Assembly: GCF_027568515.1 (NCBI RefSeq)
Contig: NZ_JANKZF010000018.1
Coordinates: 42,209-106,208 of the forward strand
Direction: 5' to 3'
Origin: Arthrobacter sp. HY1533
Lineage (GTDB): Bacteria; Actinomycetota; Actinomycetes; Actinomycetales; Micrococcaceae
DNA length: 64,000 nt
Position 1 is the stretch's first letter; each line of letters opens with the position of its first letter. Both the position numbers and the translations under genes were made by a program. Positions 43,030 through 52,039 of the stretch are shown here, piece after piece. The notes under the pieces are model-generated. The model was given only the letters and a program-made list of their open reading frames with translations, searched no databases and was not told where the DNA came from.

Positions 43030-44384
43030 AGGCCGAACGTCTCGGTCTCGTCGAAGGGGCCAACCACTGTGATGGTCCGCGGGGCTGCGGCCAGCTCGCG
43101 GGCCAGCTCCTGGACCTCGGCGGCCGTGACCTGGCGGATGCGGGACAGGGATTCGTCAATGTCCTGGAATTCGCCGGTGACGAGTTCCGCCCGGCCCAGG
43201 CGGGACATGCGTGATCCGCTGTCCTCCAGGGCCAGGACGATGCCACCGGAGAGCTGGCCCAGGGCCTTCTTCAGTTCCTCGTCCGAGACGCCGTGCTCGG
43301 CCAGCTTTTCCAGTTCCTCGGTGAGCAGGCCAATGACCTGGCCCACCTTGGCCGGGGCGCATCCGGCGTACATGCCGAAGTAGCCGGTGTCGGCGTAAGA
43401 GGAGGCGAAGGAATAGGTGGAGTACACCAGGCCCCGCTTCTCGCGGATCTCCTGGAACAGGCGCGAGGACATGCCGCCGCCCAGGACCGAGTTGAGCACG
43501 CTCATGACGTAGCGGCGGGGGTCCGTGGCGCGCAGTGACGGGCAGCCCATGATGATGTTGGCCTGCTCCACCTGGCGGTTGACCACGTGCAGCCCGGCGG
43601 TGCCGGTAACCTCGACGGGTTCGCTGGAGCGGCGGGGCACGGGTGCCACGCCCTCGTCCAGGGACCAGCCGGCGGTGCGCAGGGCGTCCATGACCATGGC
43701 GCACACGGCATCGTGGTCAAGGCCGCCGGCGGCCGTGATGACGAGCGTCTCGGGCCGGTAGTGCTTTTGGTAGTGCTCCCACACTGATGCGCGGGGCACT
43801 GCCATGATGGCTTCGGGGGTGCCGCCGATGGGGCGGCCCAGGGCGTGGCGGCCCATGACGGCCTCCACAAATTTTTCGTGCGCCACGTCGGTGGGGTCGT
43901 CGCCGTCCATGGCGATTTCCTCCAGGATGACGTCGCGTTCCTGCTCCAGCTCGGCCGGGTCAATCACGGCTGAGGTGACCATGTCGGCAATGACGTCGAT
44001 GGCCATGGGCAGGTCGGTGTCGAGCACGCGTGCGTAGTAGCAGGTGCTTTCCTTCGCCGTTGCGGCGTTGGATTCGCCGCCCACCTCGTCAAAGGCGGAG
44101 GCGATTTCCAGGGCCGTGCGGCGCCTGGTCCCCTTGAACAGCAGGTGTTCAAGGAAATGGGTTGAGCCGTGTTGGCCCTCGGTTTCATCCCGAGAGCCAA
44201 CACCAACCCAGAACCCGATTGTCGCACTGCGCTGTCCGGGCATGGACTCGGTAAGGACCCGCACACCGCCGGGCAGGACCGAGCGGCGCACTACTGCGCC
44301 GCCGGCCTGTCCGGAGATGATGGTTGAGTCACTGCCGTTGTGTCCGTCGGCAGCGCTGAGAAGCGGCAAAAGGGTGATCGCCAT
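43026..44384 (-). CDS. M16 family metallopeptidase
   Basis: A 452-residue zinc peptidase of the pitrilysin/insulinase group. The inverted zinc motif is STHFLEHLLFKG (HxxEH, about residue 77), with the third ligand Glu expected about 76 residues later in LEEIAMDGDDP. The C-terminal half contains the usual inactive second domain. Actinobacterial homologues lie next to pnp, as here (four bases after its stop). The peptidase probably processes proteins or peptides; its substrate is unknown. The stop shares CTAG with the gene at 42724. Confidence 0.9.
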   Translation of the reverse strand: MAITLLPLLSAADGHNGSDSTIISGQAGGAVVRRSVLPGGVRVLTESMPGQRSATIGFWVGVGSRDETEGQHGSTHFLEHLLFKGTRRRTALEIASAFDEVGGESNAATAKESTCYYARVLDTDLPMAIDVIADMVTSAVIDPAELEQERDVILEEIAMDGDDPTDVAHEKFVEAVMGRHALGRPIGGTPEAIMAVPRASVWEHYQKHYRPETLVITAAGGLDHDAVCAMVMDALRTAGWSLDEGVAPVPRRSSEPVEVTGTAGLHVVNRQVEQANIIMGCPSLRATDPRRYVMSVLNSVLGGGMSSRLFQEIREKRGLVYSTYSFASSYADTGYFGMYAGCAPAKVGQVIGLLTEELEKLAEHGVSDEELKKALGQLSGGIVLALEDSGSRMSRLGRAELVTGEFQDIDESLSRIRQVTAAEVQELARELAAAPRTITVVGPFDETETFGL

Positions 44385-44387
44385 GAA

Positions 44388-46628
44388 TTATTCAGCAGCA
44401 CCTTCGGTAGCTGCTTCTTCGACGGCGTCCTCGTCCTCGGCAACAACCGGGGAGAGGGAGAGCTTGCCGCGGTCATCGATCTTGGTGATTTCCACCTGGA
44501 TCTTCTGGCCGACGGAAACCACGTCGTCAACGTTGTCCACGCGCTTGCCGCCCGAGAGCTTGCGCAGCTCGGAGATGTGCAGCAGGCCGTCCTTGCCAGG
44601 GGTCAGCGAGATGAACGCACCGAAGGTGGTGGTCTTCACGACCGTGCCCAGGTAGCGTTCGCCGATCTCGGGGACCTGCGGGTTCGCAATGGCGTTGATG
44701 GCGGAGCGGGCAGCGTCGGCCGAGGGGCCGTTCGTTGCACCGATGTAGACCGTGCCGTCATCTTCAATGGAGATGTCGGCGCCGGTGTCTTCCTGGATCT
44801 GGTTGATCATCTTGCCCTTGGGCCCAATGACCTCGCCGATCTTGTCAACCGGGATCTTGACCGCGATGACGCGGGGCGCGAACTCGGAGAGCTCGTCCGG
44901 CACGTCAATGGCGCTGGTCAGGACGCTCAGGATGTGCAGGCGTGCTTCGCGTGCCTGCTTCAGTGCGGCGGCCAGGACGGAGGCGGGGATGCCGTCGAGC
45001 TTGGTGTCCAGCTGGATGGCCGTGACGAACTCGGCGGTGCCGGCAACCTTGAAGTCCATGTCGCCGAAGGCATCTTCGGCGCCGAGGATGTCGGTCAGGG
45101 CCGCGTAGCGGGTCTGGCCGTCAACCTGGTCGGAAACCAGGCCCATGGCGATGCCGGCAACCGGTGCCTTCAGGGGCACACCGGCGTTGAGCAGCGACAG
45201 GGTCGAGGCACAAACGGAACCCATGGAGGTTGAGCCGTTGGAGCTCAGTGCCTCGGATACCTGGCGGATGGCGTAGGGGAATTCTTCACGCGAAGGCAGC
45301 ACGGGCACGATGGCGCGTTCTGCCAGGGCGCCGTGGCCGATTTCGCGGCGCTTGGGCGAGCCCACGCGGCCGGTTTCACCGGTGGAGTACGGCGGGAAGT
45401 TGTAGTTGTGCATGTAGCGCTTGCGCGTTACGGGGCTCAACGAGTCAATCTGCTGTTCCATCTTGAGCATGTTCAAGGTGGTGACGCCCATGATCTGGGT
45501 TTCGCCACGCTCGAAGATGGCCGAGCCGTGCACGCGGGGAAGAACCTCAACCTCGGCGGTGAGCTGGCGGATGTCCGTCAGGCCACGGCCGTCGATGCGG
45601 ATCTGCTCGGTGAGGATGCGCTGGCGGATGACCTGCTTGGTCACGGAGCGGAATGCTGCGGACAGCTCCTTCTCGCGGCCTTCGAAGGCACCGGCCAGGG
45701 CGGCCAGGGTCTCGTCCTTGAGCGCGTCGGAGGCGTTGTCGCGCTCCTGCTTGTCGGCGATGGAGAACACGGCGGCCAGCTTGGTGGCTGCTGCGGACTC
45801 GACGGCTGCGTAGGCGTCATCCTCGTAGTCCAGGAAAACGGGGAATTCAACCGTGGGCTTGGCGGCGCGTGCTGCCAGGTCTGCCTGTGCCTCGCACAGG
45901 GCCTTGATGAACGGCTTGGCAGCCTCGAGGCCCTCGGAAACGACCTCTTCGGTGGGGGCCTGGTGGCCCTGTTCCTTGATGAGGTTCCAGGAGTTGTCGG
46001 TTGCTTCGGCTTCAACCATCATGATGGCGACGTCGTCACCGGCAATGCGGCCGGCCACAACCATGTTGAACACGGCGTTTTCCAGCTCGGAGTGCTTCGG
46101 GAAGGCAACCCACTGCGGGCCCTGTCCGTCGTCGATCAGGGCAACGCGGACGCCGCCGATGGGGCCGGAGAACGGCAGGCCGGAGAGCTGCGTGGACATG
46201 GAGGAGGCGTTGATGGCCACCACGTCGTAGAGCACGTCGGGGTTGATTGCCAGGACCGTGACAACGATCTGGACTTCGTTGCGCAGGCCCTTGACGAATG
46301 CCGGGCGCAGCGGGCGGTCCATCAGGCGGCAGGCCAGGATGGCCTCCGTGGAGGGACGGCCTTCGCGGCGGAAGAAGCTGCCCGGGATGCGGCCGGCTGC
46401 GTACATGCGCTCTTCAACGTCAACCGTCAGCGGGAAGAAGTCGAAGCCTTCGCGGGGGTGCTTGCCGGCCGTGGTGGCGGACAGCAGAACGGTGTCTTCG
46501 TCGATGTAGACCATGGCAGCACCTGCTGCCTGCTGGGCAAGGCGTCCGGTTTCAAAGCGGATGACGCGCTTGCCAAAGCGGCCGTTGTCGATAACGGCCT
46601 CTGCGTACTGAATCTCGGGACCCTCCAT
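44388..46628 (-). CDS. pnp: Polyribonucleotide nucleotidyltransferase (PNPase)
   Basis: A 746-residue PNPase: two RNase PH domains, a KH domain ([14 protein letters not shown] linker), and a C-terminal S1 domain. The phosphate site is seen in [35 protein letters not shown] and the catalytic second core in [21 protein letters not shown]. PNPase degrades RNA from the 3' end and synthesises tails. I use the ATG at 46628 ([11 protein letters not shown]) because GGAGGTGA lies eight bases upstream; an ATG six codons earlier lies within that site. rpsO is upstream across a 356-base leader with a compound hairpin. Confidence 0.97.
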   Translation of the reverse strand: MEGPEIQYAEAVIDNGRFGKRVIRFETGRLAQQAAGAAMVYIDEDTVLLSATTAGKHPREGFDFFPLTVDVEERMYAAGRIPGSFFRREGRPSTEAILACRLMDRPLRPAFVKGLRNEVQIVVTVLAINPDVLYDVVAINASSMSTQLSGLPFSGPIGGVRVALIDDGQGPQWVAFPKHSELENAVFNMVVAGRIAGDDVAIMMVEAEATDNSWNLIKEQGHQAPTEEVVSEGLEAAKPFIKALCEAQADLAARAAKPTVEFPVFLDYEDDAYAAVESAAATKLAAVFSIADKQERDNASDALKDETLAALAGAFEGREKELSAAFRSVTKQVIRQRILTEQIRIDGRGLTDIRQLTAEVEVLPRVHGSAIFERGETQIMGVTTLNMLKMEQQIDSLSPVTRKRYMHNYNFPPYSTGETGRVGSPKRREIGHGALAERAIVPVLPSREEFPYAIRQVSEALSSNGSTSMGSVCASTLSLLNAGVPLKAPVAGIAMGLVSDQVDGQTRYAALTDILGAEDAFGDMDFKVAGTAEFVTAIQLDTKLDGIPASVLAAALKQAREARLHILSVLTSAIDVPDELSEFAPRVIAVKIPVDKIGEVIGPKGKMINQIQEDTGADISIEDDGTVYIGATNGPSADAARSAINAIANPQVPEIGERYLGTVVKTTTFGAFISLTPGKDGLLHISELRKLSGGKRVDNVDDVVSVGQKIQVEITKIDDRGKLSLSPVVAEDEDAVEEAATEGAAE

Positions 46629-46887
46629 AAGAAGAGTCACCTCCATTTCCTTCGTAGATGTTCTTCGTTTGAACCCTGCCGGAAACAGCTGCGCATCCGT
46701 CCCAGGACACCACCGGATCGTGCTGTGGCTCTCTGTACGACACCCGGTCTTCGATCGAGGCCCACGGGCATGGAAGCAACGTTGTGCTTCTTCCCGGAGG
46801 CCACTACCGAGGACCGCGAATGCGTGGATGCGTCGGCTGCGCCCATTGGCGGCAGGGGCGTGCGCAGCCCCGACGGGGCCGCCCACT

Positions 46888-46919
46888 CTTTCACAATATA
46901 GGTTCCTACACTGTGAAAG
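46888..46919. repeat. Inverted repeat CTTTCACA-N16-TGTGAAAG upstream of pnp
   Basis: Perfect 8-base arms (46888-46895 and 46912-46919) enclose 16 bases. It partly overlaps the rpsO terminator on its distal side. It could be an operator or a small RNA hairpin near the pnp promoter; I cannot tell which. Confidence 0.4.
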
Positions 46920-46973
46920 GCGGCCTTCCCGCTCCGTGCGACACAAGTGTCGCAGTAGGGGAAGGCCGCCTTT
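46916..46973. terminator. Compound hairpin after rpsO
   Basis: An outer stem of 15 bases (AAAGGCGGCCTTCCC / GGGAAGGCCGCCTTT, 46916-46930 with 46959-46973) encloses a second hairpin, TGCGACAC / GTGTCGCA (46937-46954). The stem ends in AAA/TTT. It lies eleven bases after the rpsO stop, so it should terminate or attenuate transcription into pnp. Confidence 0.75.
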
Positions 46974-46984
46974 AAGTCACATGA

Positions 46985-47254
46985 CTAGCGGCGCAGGCCG
47001 AGACGCTCGATGAGCGCACGGTAGCGGGTGATGTCCGTGTCCTTGAGGTAGCCAAGCAGGCGACGACGGCGACCAACCAGGGCCATCAGGCCGCGGCGGG
47101 TGTGGTGGTCGTGCTTGTGCATCTTCAGGTGCTCGGTCAGGTCAGAGATGCGACGCGAAAGCATTGCAACCTGAACCTCAGGTGAGCCGGTGTCGCCTTC
47201 GCTGGTTGCGAATGCCTGCATGATTTCTTGCTTTACAGCGGCTTCAAGTGCCAC
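46985..47254 (-). CDS. rpsO: 30S ribosomal protein S15
   Basis: An 89-residue S15. The signature [35 protein letters not shown] is complete and the C-terminus is [20 protein letters not shown]15 binds the central domain of 16S rRNA. The gene precedes pnp, the typical order, but the two are separated by 356 bases with hairpins. About 160 bases upstream hold only ordinary sequence up to the VOC gene. Confidence 0.98.
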   Translation of the reverse strand: MALEAAVKQEIMQAFATSEGDTGSPEVQVAMLSRRISDLTEHLKMHKHDHHTRRGLMALVGRRRRLLGYLKDTDITRYRALIERLGLRR

Positions 47255-47416
47255 AAGTAACTCCTATGATGTGCCGTGAACATGTGAGCTGTTTCCGAAC
47301 GCCGGTTTCCCGGCGCGAACACAGTTGAATCCAGCCACCACGGACTGCAGCCGGATTCCAACCTTCAGTTTAGTCCAGAGAGTGCGCTTCTGTCGAAGCG
47401 GGGGTGCGGCGGCCCG

Positions 47417-47800
47417 TCAGGAGTTCTCGTGGAGGCACAGGATGTTGCCGTCGGGGTCCTTGAACCAGGCGGCCCGCTCCGAGCCCAGGATGCAGACATG
47501 GTCCACTGTCTTGAGGTCCGGGAGGTCGTAGTCCTCAAAGACCACGCCCTTGCTGCCGAGTTCGCTGATGACGGCGGCGATGTCGTGGACCTCGAAACTG
47601 GCGGCTGTGTGCGGGGAGGGGGTGGCCGCGGGGTCGCTCAACAGGGCCAGGGATCCGTCCCCGGCCAGCGTGAAGACCAGGTTGCCGTCCATGGCCTGGC
47701 CCTGGAACGGAAGTCCCAGGGAATCCTCGTAGAACTTCCGGGACCTCTCGCCGTCGGTCACGGGAATGATGGTTGTCAGCGGGCTGGATGAAAGTGACAT
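47417..47800 (-). CDS. VOC superfamily protein (glyoxalase/bleomycin-resistance-like)
   Basis: A 127-residue protein with one vicinal-oxygen-chelate domain: TTIIPVTDGERSRKFYEDSLGLPF, a middle LSDPAATPSPHTAASFEVHDI, and end AAWFKDPDGNILCLHENS. The FKDPDGN metal-loop is present. Members bind metals or small ligands; resistance or dioxygenase-like roles are possible but the substrate is not evident. It stands alone between rpsO and ribF on the same strand. Confidence 0.85.
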   Translation of the reverse strand: MSLSSSPLTTIIPVTDGERSRKFYEDSLGLPFQGQAMDGNLVFTLAGDGSLALLSDPAATPSPHTAASFEVHDIAAVISELGSKGVVFEDYDLPDLKTVDHVCILGSERAAWFKDPDGNILCLHENS

Positions 47801-47883
47801 GGGATGCCATCCTCGATGGGAAATGGAACCCTCCCATTTTACGTCCGGCGCGCCCGGGCAGGACCTGTCCGGGCCGTCATTTT

Positions 47884-48825
47884 TCAGGCCAGGACGGTGC
47901 GGGCCTCGACCACGTCGTGGTGCATTTGCTCAATGAGCGCCTCGGGGCCGGTGTAGGCGACCATGCCGCGCAGCCGCCGCACGAACTCGACCACCACGTG
48001 CTGGCCGTACAGGTCGAAGGCCTCCACGGGTTCCTCGGGGCGGTCGATGACATAGGCCTCCACCTGGCGGGACACGCCCACGAAGGTGGGGTTGGAGCCA
48101 ACGGAGATGGCGGCCGGCCAGCGGTGGCCATGGGCGTCCGTCAGCCAGCCGGCGTAGACACCGTCGGCCGGGATGCTGCCGCACGCATCGGGTGACAGGT
48201 TCGCCGTCGGGAATCCCAGTTCGCGGCCGCGGGCGGCGCCGTGGACCACTTCCCCGCTCATGGTGTGGTTGCGGCCCAGGACCTGCGCCGCTGTGTCCAC
48301 CTCACCCTTGGTCAGGGCCTCGCGCACCCAGGTGGAGGACCAGCGGCGGTCGTGGCCCTCGTCGTTGACAACCACGACGTCGAAGCCAAGTTCGGCGCCG
48401 AGGTCCACCATGGTCTGCAGGTCGCCGGAGTTGCCCTTGCCGAAGCGGACGTCGTGGCCCACCACCACGGCGCAGGCGCGCAGGCCGTCCACGAACACGC
48501 TGCGGACAAATTCCTCCGCGGTCTGCTGGGCAAAGTCCAGGCTGTAGGGCATGACCAGCACGCCGTCCAGGTCCAGGGCGGCCATGGCCGCGAGCTTGTC
48601 GGCCAGGCCCATAATCTGGGCGGGCGCTGTCTCGGGGCGGTGGACCTGGGCCGGGTGCGGGTCGAAGGTCAGTGCAACGGAGCGCCCGCCTCGGGCGGCA
48701 GCCTCTGCACGCACCTGGGCCAGGACCTCCTGGTGCCCGCGGTGCAGCCCGTCAAAGTTGCCAAGGGTGACCACGCAGGGGCCAAAGTCACGGGGAACCT
48801 CGGCCAGGGAGTTCCAAATGTGCAC
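47884..48825 (-). CDS. ribF: Bifunctional riboflavin kinase/FAD synthetase
   Basis: A 313-residue RibF. The FAD synthetase part has VTLGNFDGLHRGHQEVL and a GHDVRFGKGNSGD motif; the riboflavin kinase part has GRELGFPTANL and a C-terminal EAFDLYGQHVVVEFVRRLRGM. It makes FMN then FAD. GAGGAAG lies five bases before the GTG at 48825, which begins the conserved HIWNSL, so I use it rather than the upstream ATG at 48864. Follows the GNAT gene on the same strand; TruB and RibF are often neighbours in bacteria. Confidence 0.96.
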   Translation of the reverse strand: MHIWNSLAEVPRDFGPCVVTLGNFDGLHRGHQEVLAQVRAEAAARGGRSVALTFDPHPAQVHRPETAPAQIMGLADKLAAMAALDLDGVLVMPYSLDFAQQTAEEFVRSVFVDGLRACAVVVGHDVRFGKGNSGDLQTMVDLGAELGFDVVVVNDEGHDRRWSSTWVREALTKGEVDTAAQVLGRNHTMSGEVVHGAARGRELGFPTANLSPDACGSIPADGVYAGWLTDAHGHRWPAAISVGSNPTFVGVSRQVEAYVIDRPEEPVEAFDLYGQHVVVEFVRRLRGMVAYTGPEALIEQMHHDVVEARTVLA

Positions 48826-48892
48826 TGCTACTTCCTCATCCGTTGCGTTGCGTGGGTCCGGCAAACTGCGGGGTTGCCGCGACTTCTAAAGA

Positions 48893-50089
48893 TTACCTGT
48901 TGACGGGCGCCGGGCCGGTCCACGGCTCCTGCGGTGTTTGCGGCTCGCCCGCCGCAAGGGACAACACCCAGCGGTCCCCGGGTGTTCCCCTGTCGTCGTA
49001 GCCGCCGCGCAGCTGCCCGTCGAAGTGGAAGCCAAGCTTCCAGGCCAGCTTGCGGCTGCCCCAGTTGGGCACCAGCGCATGCCAGTGCACCCATTGCACG
49101 TTGAGCTGGTTGAAGGCGTAGTCGAGCAGCAGGCGCATGGCCGCCTCGGCTGCGCCGGTGCCGCGTGCGTGCTCCCCGAAGTTCAGGCCAATCGCGGCAG
49201 CCCCCGGCTTCTTGCACTGCAGGTCGATTGTGCCCAACAGCATGTCAGTTGCGGGGTCGGCGACGGCGAAGGTGAGTAGTTTCCCGCTCTTCCAGCCGTC
49301 GGGGGTGAACTCCTTGATGAAGAATTCGGCGTGGTCCAGGGTGTAGCCCAGCGGCACCGTGGTCCAGCGGACCGCCTCGTCGTTGATGCAGTTTTCCACC
49401 AGCACAGGCGCGTCGGCCATGGTCAGGGCCCGCAGCACCACCTTGTCACCGCGCAGCACCGGGATGACCGGTTCCGGGTCCAGTTCAGCGGCCGGCGCCG
49501 GGGCACCACCACGGGCGGCCCATTGTGCGGCGGTCTGGCTCAGGATCACGCCGTCGGAGACCTTGGCGTCCACATGCCCGTAGCCGGGGATGTGTGCCGC
49601 CTGGCCGAAGCCGCTGCGGGCGGCGAGCCCGGTGCTGGCGTCGTTGCCGGCAGTGCTGCGCCAGTGCAGGATTTCCAGGCCGAGGCCCTCGAAGGCCCAG
49701 GTGCACAGAAGTTCAATGGCGCGCGCCGCACTTCCCGTGCCCCGCCCGGCCGGCAGCATCTTGATGCCGACGCTGGCCGATCCCCCGCCGTCGGTGGAGA
49801 ACACGTCCTGCAGGCTGACGGTGCCGATGACTTCCTCGGCGCCGTCGTGCTGTTCGACGACGGCGAAGCGCAGCTGGTTGCCGCTTGTCCAGCCGGCGGC
49901 GATGTGGCCGTCGATGAGCTCAGCGGCCCGCGCGGTGTCCATCTCGGCTTCGGAGGCGGCCCACTTCACGTTCAGGGGGTCGCGGTTGATGGCGGCGAAC
50001 GCCGGGGCGTCAGCCGCTGTGAAGCGGCGCAGCAGGGTGGGGGTGCCGCCCAGGCGCGGATCGACCAGGGTCTGTTCCTGTGTCATCAT
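48893..50089 (-). CDS. Protein with two GNAT acetyltransferase domains
   Basis: A 398-residue protein made of two tandem GNAT folds. Domain 1 (to about residue 195) includes GIKMLPAGRGTGSAARAIELLC; domain 2 (about 210-398) includes GLNFGEHARGTGAAEAAMRLLLDYAF. These Arg/Gly-rich loops bind acetyl-CoA. The RimJ/RimL-type order (DAPAFAAINRDPLN, FAVVEQHDG) suggests amino-group acetylation of proteins or small amines, but the substrate is unknown. The ATG-ATG start at 50089 overlaps the stop of the gene before it (AAATGATG). Confidence 0.85.
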   Translation of the reverse strand: MMTQEQTLVDPRLGGTPTLLRRFTAADAPAFAAINRDPLNVKWAASEAEMDTARAAELIDGHIAAGWTSGNQLRFAVVEQHDGAEEVIGTVSLQDVFSTDGGGSASVGIKMLPAGRGTGSAARAIELLCTWAFEGLGLEILHWRSTAGNDASTGLAARSGFGQAAHIPGYGHVDAKVSDGVILSQTAAQWAARGGAPAPAAELDPEPVIPVLRGDKVVLRALTMADAPVLVENCINDEAVRWTTVPLGYTLDHAEFFIKEFTPDGWKSGKLLTFAVADPATDMLLGTIDLQCKKPGAAAIGLNFGEHARGTGAAEAAMRLLLDYAFNQLNVQWVHWHALVPNWGSRKLAWKLGFHFDGQLRGGYDDRGTPGDRWVLSLAAGEPQTPQEPWTGPAPVNR

Positions 50090-50508
50090 TTGGCGTCCCG
50101 GTGGCGGTAGAGCCAGATGAGGCCAATGATGGGCAGCAGCAGGGGCACGAAGCCGTAGCCGCGGCCGAACATGCTCCACACGGTGGCGTGCGGGAAGGCA
50201 GCGGGGTCGAACACGCTCAGCGCGCCGACCACCAGCACGCCCAGGAGCTCGACGCAGATGGCAGCGGTGGCCACGAGCGCCCAGCGGTGGCCGGGCTTGG
50301 CCAAGGCAATGGTGGCCACAATGTAGACCACGGCGGCGAAGGCCGAGAGCAGGTAGGCCACGGGGGCGTCGGCAAACTGGGTGGCAATCTGGTAGCCGGC
50401 ACGAGCCGTGGCCGAGACGGCGAAGATTGCGTACACGGTGATCAGGAGCCGGCCGGCGCCTGTGGTCCGTCCGTGCGGGGCCGTGGCGGCCCGTTCAGTG
50501 GTTCTCAT
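50086..50508 (-). CDS. Four-helix membrane protein, 140 residues
   Basis: The product has about four hydrophobic helices (LLITVYAIFAVSATARAGYQIATQF, APVAYLLSAFAAVVYIVATIAL, WALVATAAICVELLGVLVVGALS, GFVPLLLPIIGLIWLYR) and a short basic C-terminus. It is not recognised beyond being a conserved actinobacterial integral membrane protein by look. The start ATG at 50508 overlaps the stop of the preceding gene (ATGA) and its stop overlaps the GNAT start. It may form a complex with the neighbouring 141-residue membrane protein; that is inference. Confidence 0.6.
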   Translation of the reverse strand: MRTTERAATAPHGRTTGAGRLLITVYAIFAVSATARAGYQIATQFADAPVAYLLSAFAAVVYIVATIALAKPGHRWALVATAAICVELLGVLVVGALSVFDPAAFPHATVWSMFGRGYGFVPLLLPIIGLIWLYRHRDAK

Positions 50509-50930
50509 AGTCCAAGTCCAAGTTGTAGGGGAAGCAGTGCGTGTGCGGCGGCGGGCATCTGGGCCGCGGTGCCGTACCAAATTTGGGCCATGCGGGCCAC
50601 CATGACGGCCACAGTGACGCCCACGGCGCCCATGACGTAGTTGGACCAGTGGGTGCGTTCCATCATGGCCCAGTAGAAGCCGGCCACGGGCAGCATGGCA
50701 GCGGTGAACATGTAGCCCCAGAACTCCCAGGCCTCGCCAACCAGCGATCCGGGCCCGGCCAGCCGAATGGCCGAGGCGACTGCGTAGACCAGGATGAAAA
50801 GTTCGACGGCGGCCAGCGCCAGGATGGTGATGTCGTTGGGCTTCTTCTTCATCACCGCGGCAACGAAGCACACGATGGTGGAGGCCACCCCGACGATGGC
50901 GCCGGCGATGAACCAGCCGTCAACCGTCAC
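50505..50930 (-). CDS. Four-helix membrane protein, 141 residues
   Basis: Four hydrophobic segments are visible (WFIAGAIVGVASTIVCFVAAVM, ITILALAAVELFILVYAVASAI, WGYMFTAAMLPVAGFYWAMM, YVMGAVGVTVAVMVARMAQIW). It is not recognised. A cytoplasmic KKKPND segment separates the first two helices. It starts on an ATG overlapping the truB stop and ends on a TGA overlapping the next gene (ATGA), so truB, this gene, the 140-residue gene and the GNAT gene form a chain of overlaps. Confidence 0.6.
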   Translation of the reverse strand: MTVDGWFIAGAIVGVASTIVCFVAAVMKKKPNDITILALAAVELFILVYAVASAIRLAGPGSLVGEAWEFWGYMFTAAMLPVAGFYWAMMERTHWSNYVMGAVGVTVAVMVARMAQIWYGTAAQMPAAAHALLPLQLGLGL

Positions 50931-51916
50931 TGGGCATCCTCCGCCGGCGCGGCGGCGGTTTCGGCCTTGGCTGCCGGCTCGGGGTCCGGCGGGAAGACGA
51001 GGATGGGTTTGGCGTGCCGGCCGGCGTCGGCCAGCAGGGCCACGAGGGTGCCGTCCGGGGAGAACGCGGCCGCGGGCGCATCGGCCGTGTGGGTGCCTTC
51101 GGCGCTGGCCGGGATCCGGCGGCCAAAGGACAGCTCGATGGCTTCCTCGGCCGTGAGCTCGCGGACCGGCATGAGGGCGCGGGCGGCGTCGGCAATGTCC
51201 AGGATGCGCAATTCCCCGGCCAGCTCCTCGATGGTGCGGGCCTGCTCCAGGCTGTAGGGGCCAACGGCGCTGCGGCGCAGGGCCGTGAGGTGGCCGCCAA
51301 CGCCCAGTCCGGCACCGAGGTCCCGGGCAAGGGCGCGGATGTAGGTTCCCGAGGAACAGCGCACGGTGACGTCAATGTCCACGTACGTGGCGCCGTCGGC
51401 CATTCCCTGCACGCCGTCAGTCTCCCCCGAGGGGGCGACTGTGCCGCGGCGGATGTCCAGGATGTCGAAGCTGTGGATGGTCACGGGCCGGGCGGCAAGC
51501 TTGACGTCCTCGCCGGAGCGGACCCGGGCGTAGGCGCGTTCGCCATTGACCTTGATGGCGCTGACGCTGCTGGGGACCTGTTCGATGGGGCCGCGCAGGG
51601 CGGCGATGCCGGCCTCAATGGCCTCGTCGGTGACGGCGTCGGTGGGGGTGGTGGAGGTAACCTCGCCCTCGGCGTCATCGGTGACCGTGGAGGCGCCGAG
51701 CCGGATGGTGGCCTGGTAGGTCTTTGAGGTGCCCACAATGTAGGTCAACAGGCGCGTGGCCTTGTTGATGCCCACCACCAGGACGCCGGTGGCCATGGGG
51801 TCCAGGGTGCCGGCGTGGCCCACTTTTCGGGTCCCCGCCAGCCTTCGCATCCGGCCAACCACGTCGTGGCTGGTCCATCCCTGCGGTTTGTCTACAATTA
51901 CCAGTCCAGAAAGCAC
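50927..51916 (-). CDS. truB: tRNA pseudouridine(55) synthase
   Basis: A 329-residue TruB. Conserved motifs are SGLVIVDKPQGWTSHDVVG, GHAGTLDPMATGVLVVG (catalytic Asp, about residue 41) and VRCSSGTYIRALARDLG. It makes pseudouridine at U55 of the tRNA T-loop. The start is uncertain: GTG at 51916 puts the conserved region at residue 2, but no clear ribosome binding site precedes it; an ATG at 51967 would add 17 residues. A Pro/Ala-rich tail of about 45 residues ends the protein. Confidence 0.93.
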   Translation of the reverse strand: MLSGLVIVDKPQGWTSHDVVGRMRRLAGTRKVGHAGTLDPMATGVLVVGINKATRLLTYIVGTSKTYQATIRLGASTVTDDAEGEVTSTTPTDAVTDEAIEAGIAALRGPIEQVPSSVSAIKVNGERAYARVRSGEDVKLAARPVTIHSFDILDIRRGTVAPSGETDGVQGMADGATYVDIDVTVRCSSGTYIRALARDLGAGLGVGGHLTALRRSAVGPYSLEQARTIEELAGELRILDIADAARALMPVRELTAEEAIELSFGRRIPASAEGTHTADAPAAAFSPDGTLVALLADAGRHAKPILVFPPDPEPAAKAETAAAPAEDAQ

Positions 51917-52039
51917 GCTTTGAAGTATATCTGCTCCCCGCCCTCCCCCATGGTGAGTTGTGCCCATCGCGGCAGGAACGGCCGGCAATTAGTCTATTGA
52001 CTGGAATAACCAGCGCCGACACATCACCAACGGAGAACC

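Larger units (their letters stand above)
46629..46984. other. 356-bp rpsO-pnp intergenic region
   Basis: No gene is visible. The region holds a compound terminator/leader hairpin (46916-46973) and an inverted repeat (46888-46919). In enterobacteria the rpsO-pnp space is a site of RNase III processing and PNPase autocontrol; a similar role here is only an analogy. Confidence 0.5.
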
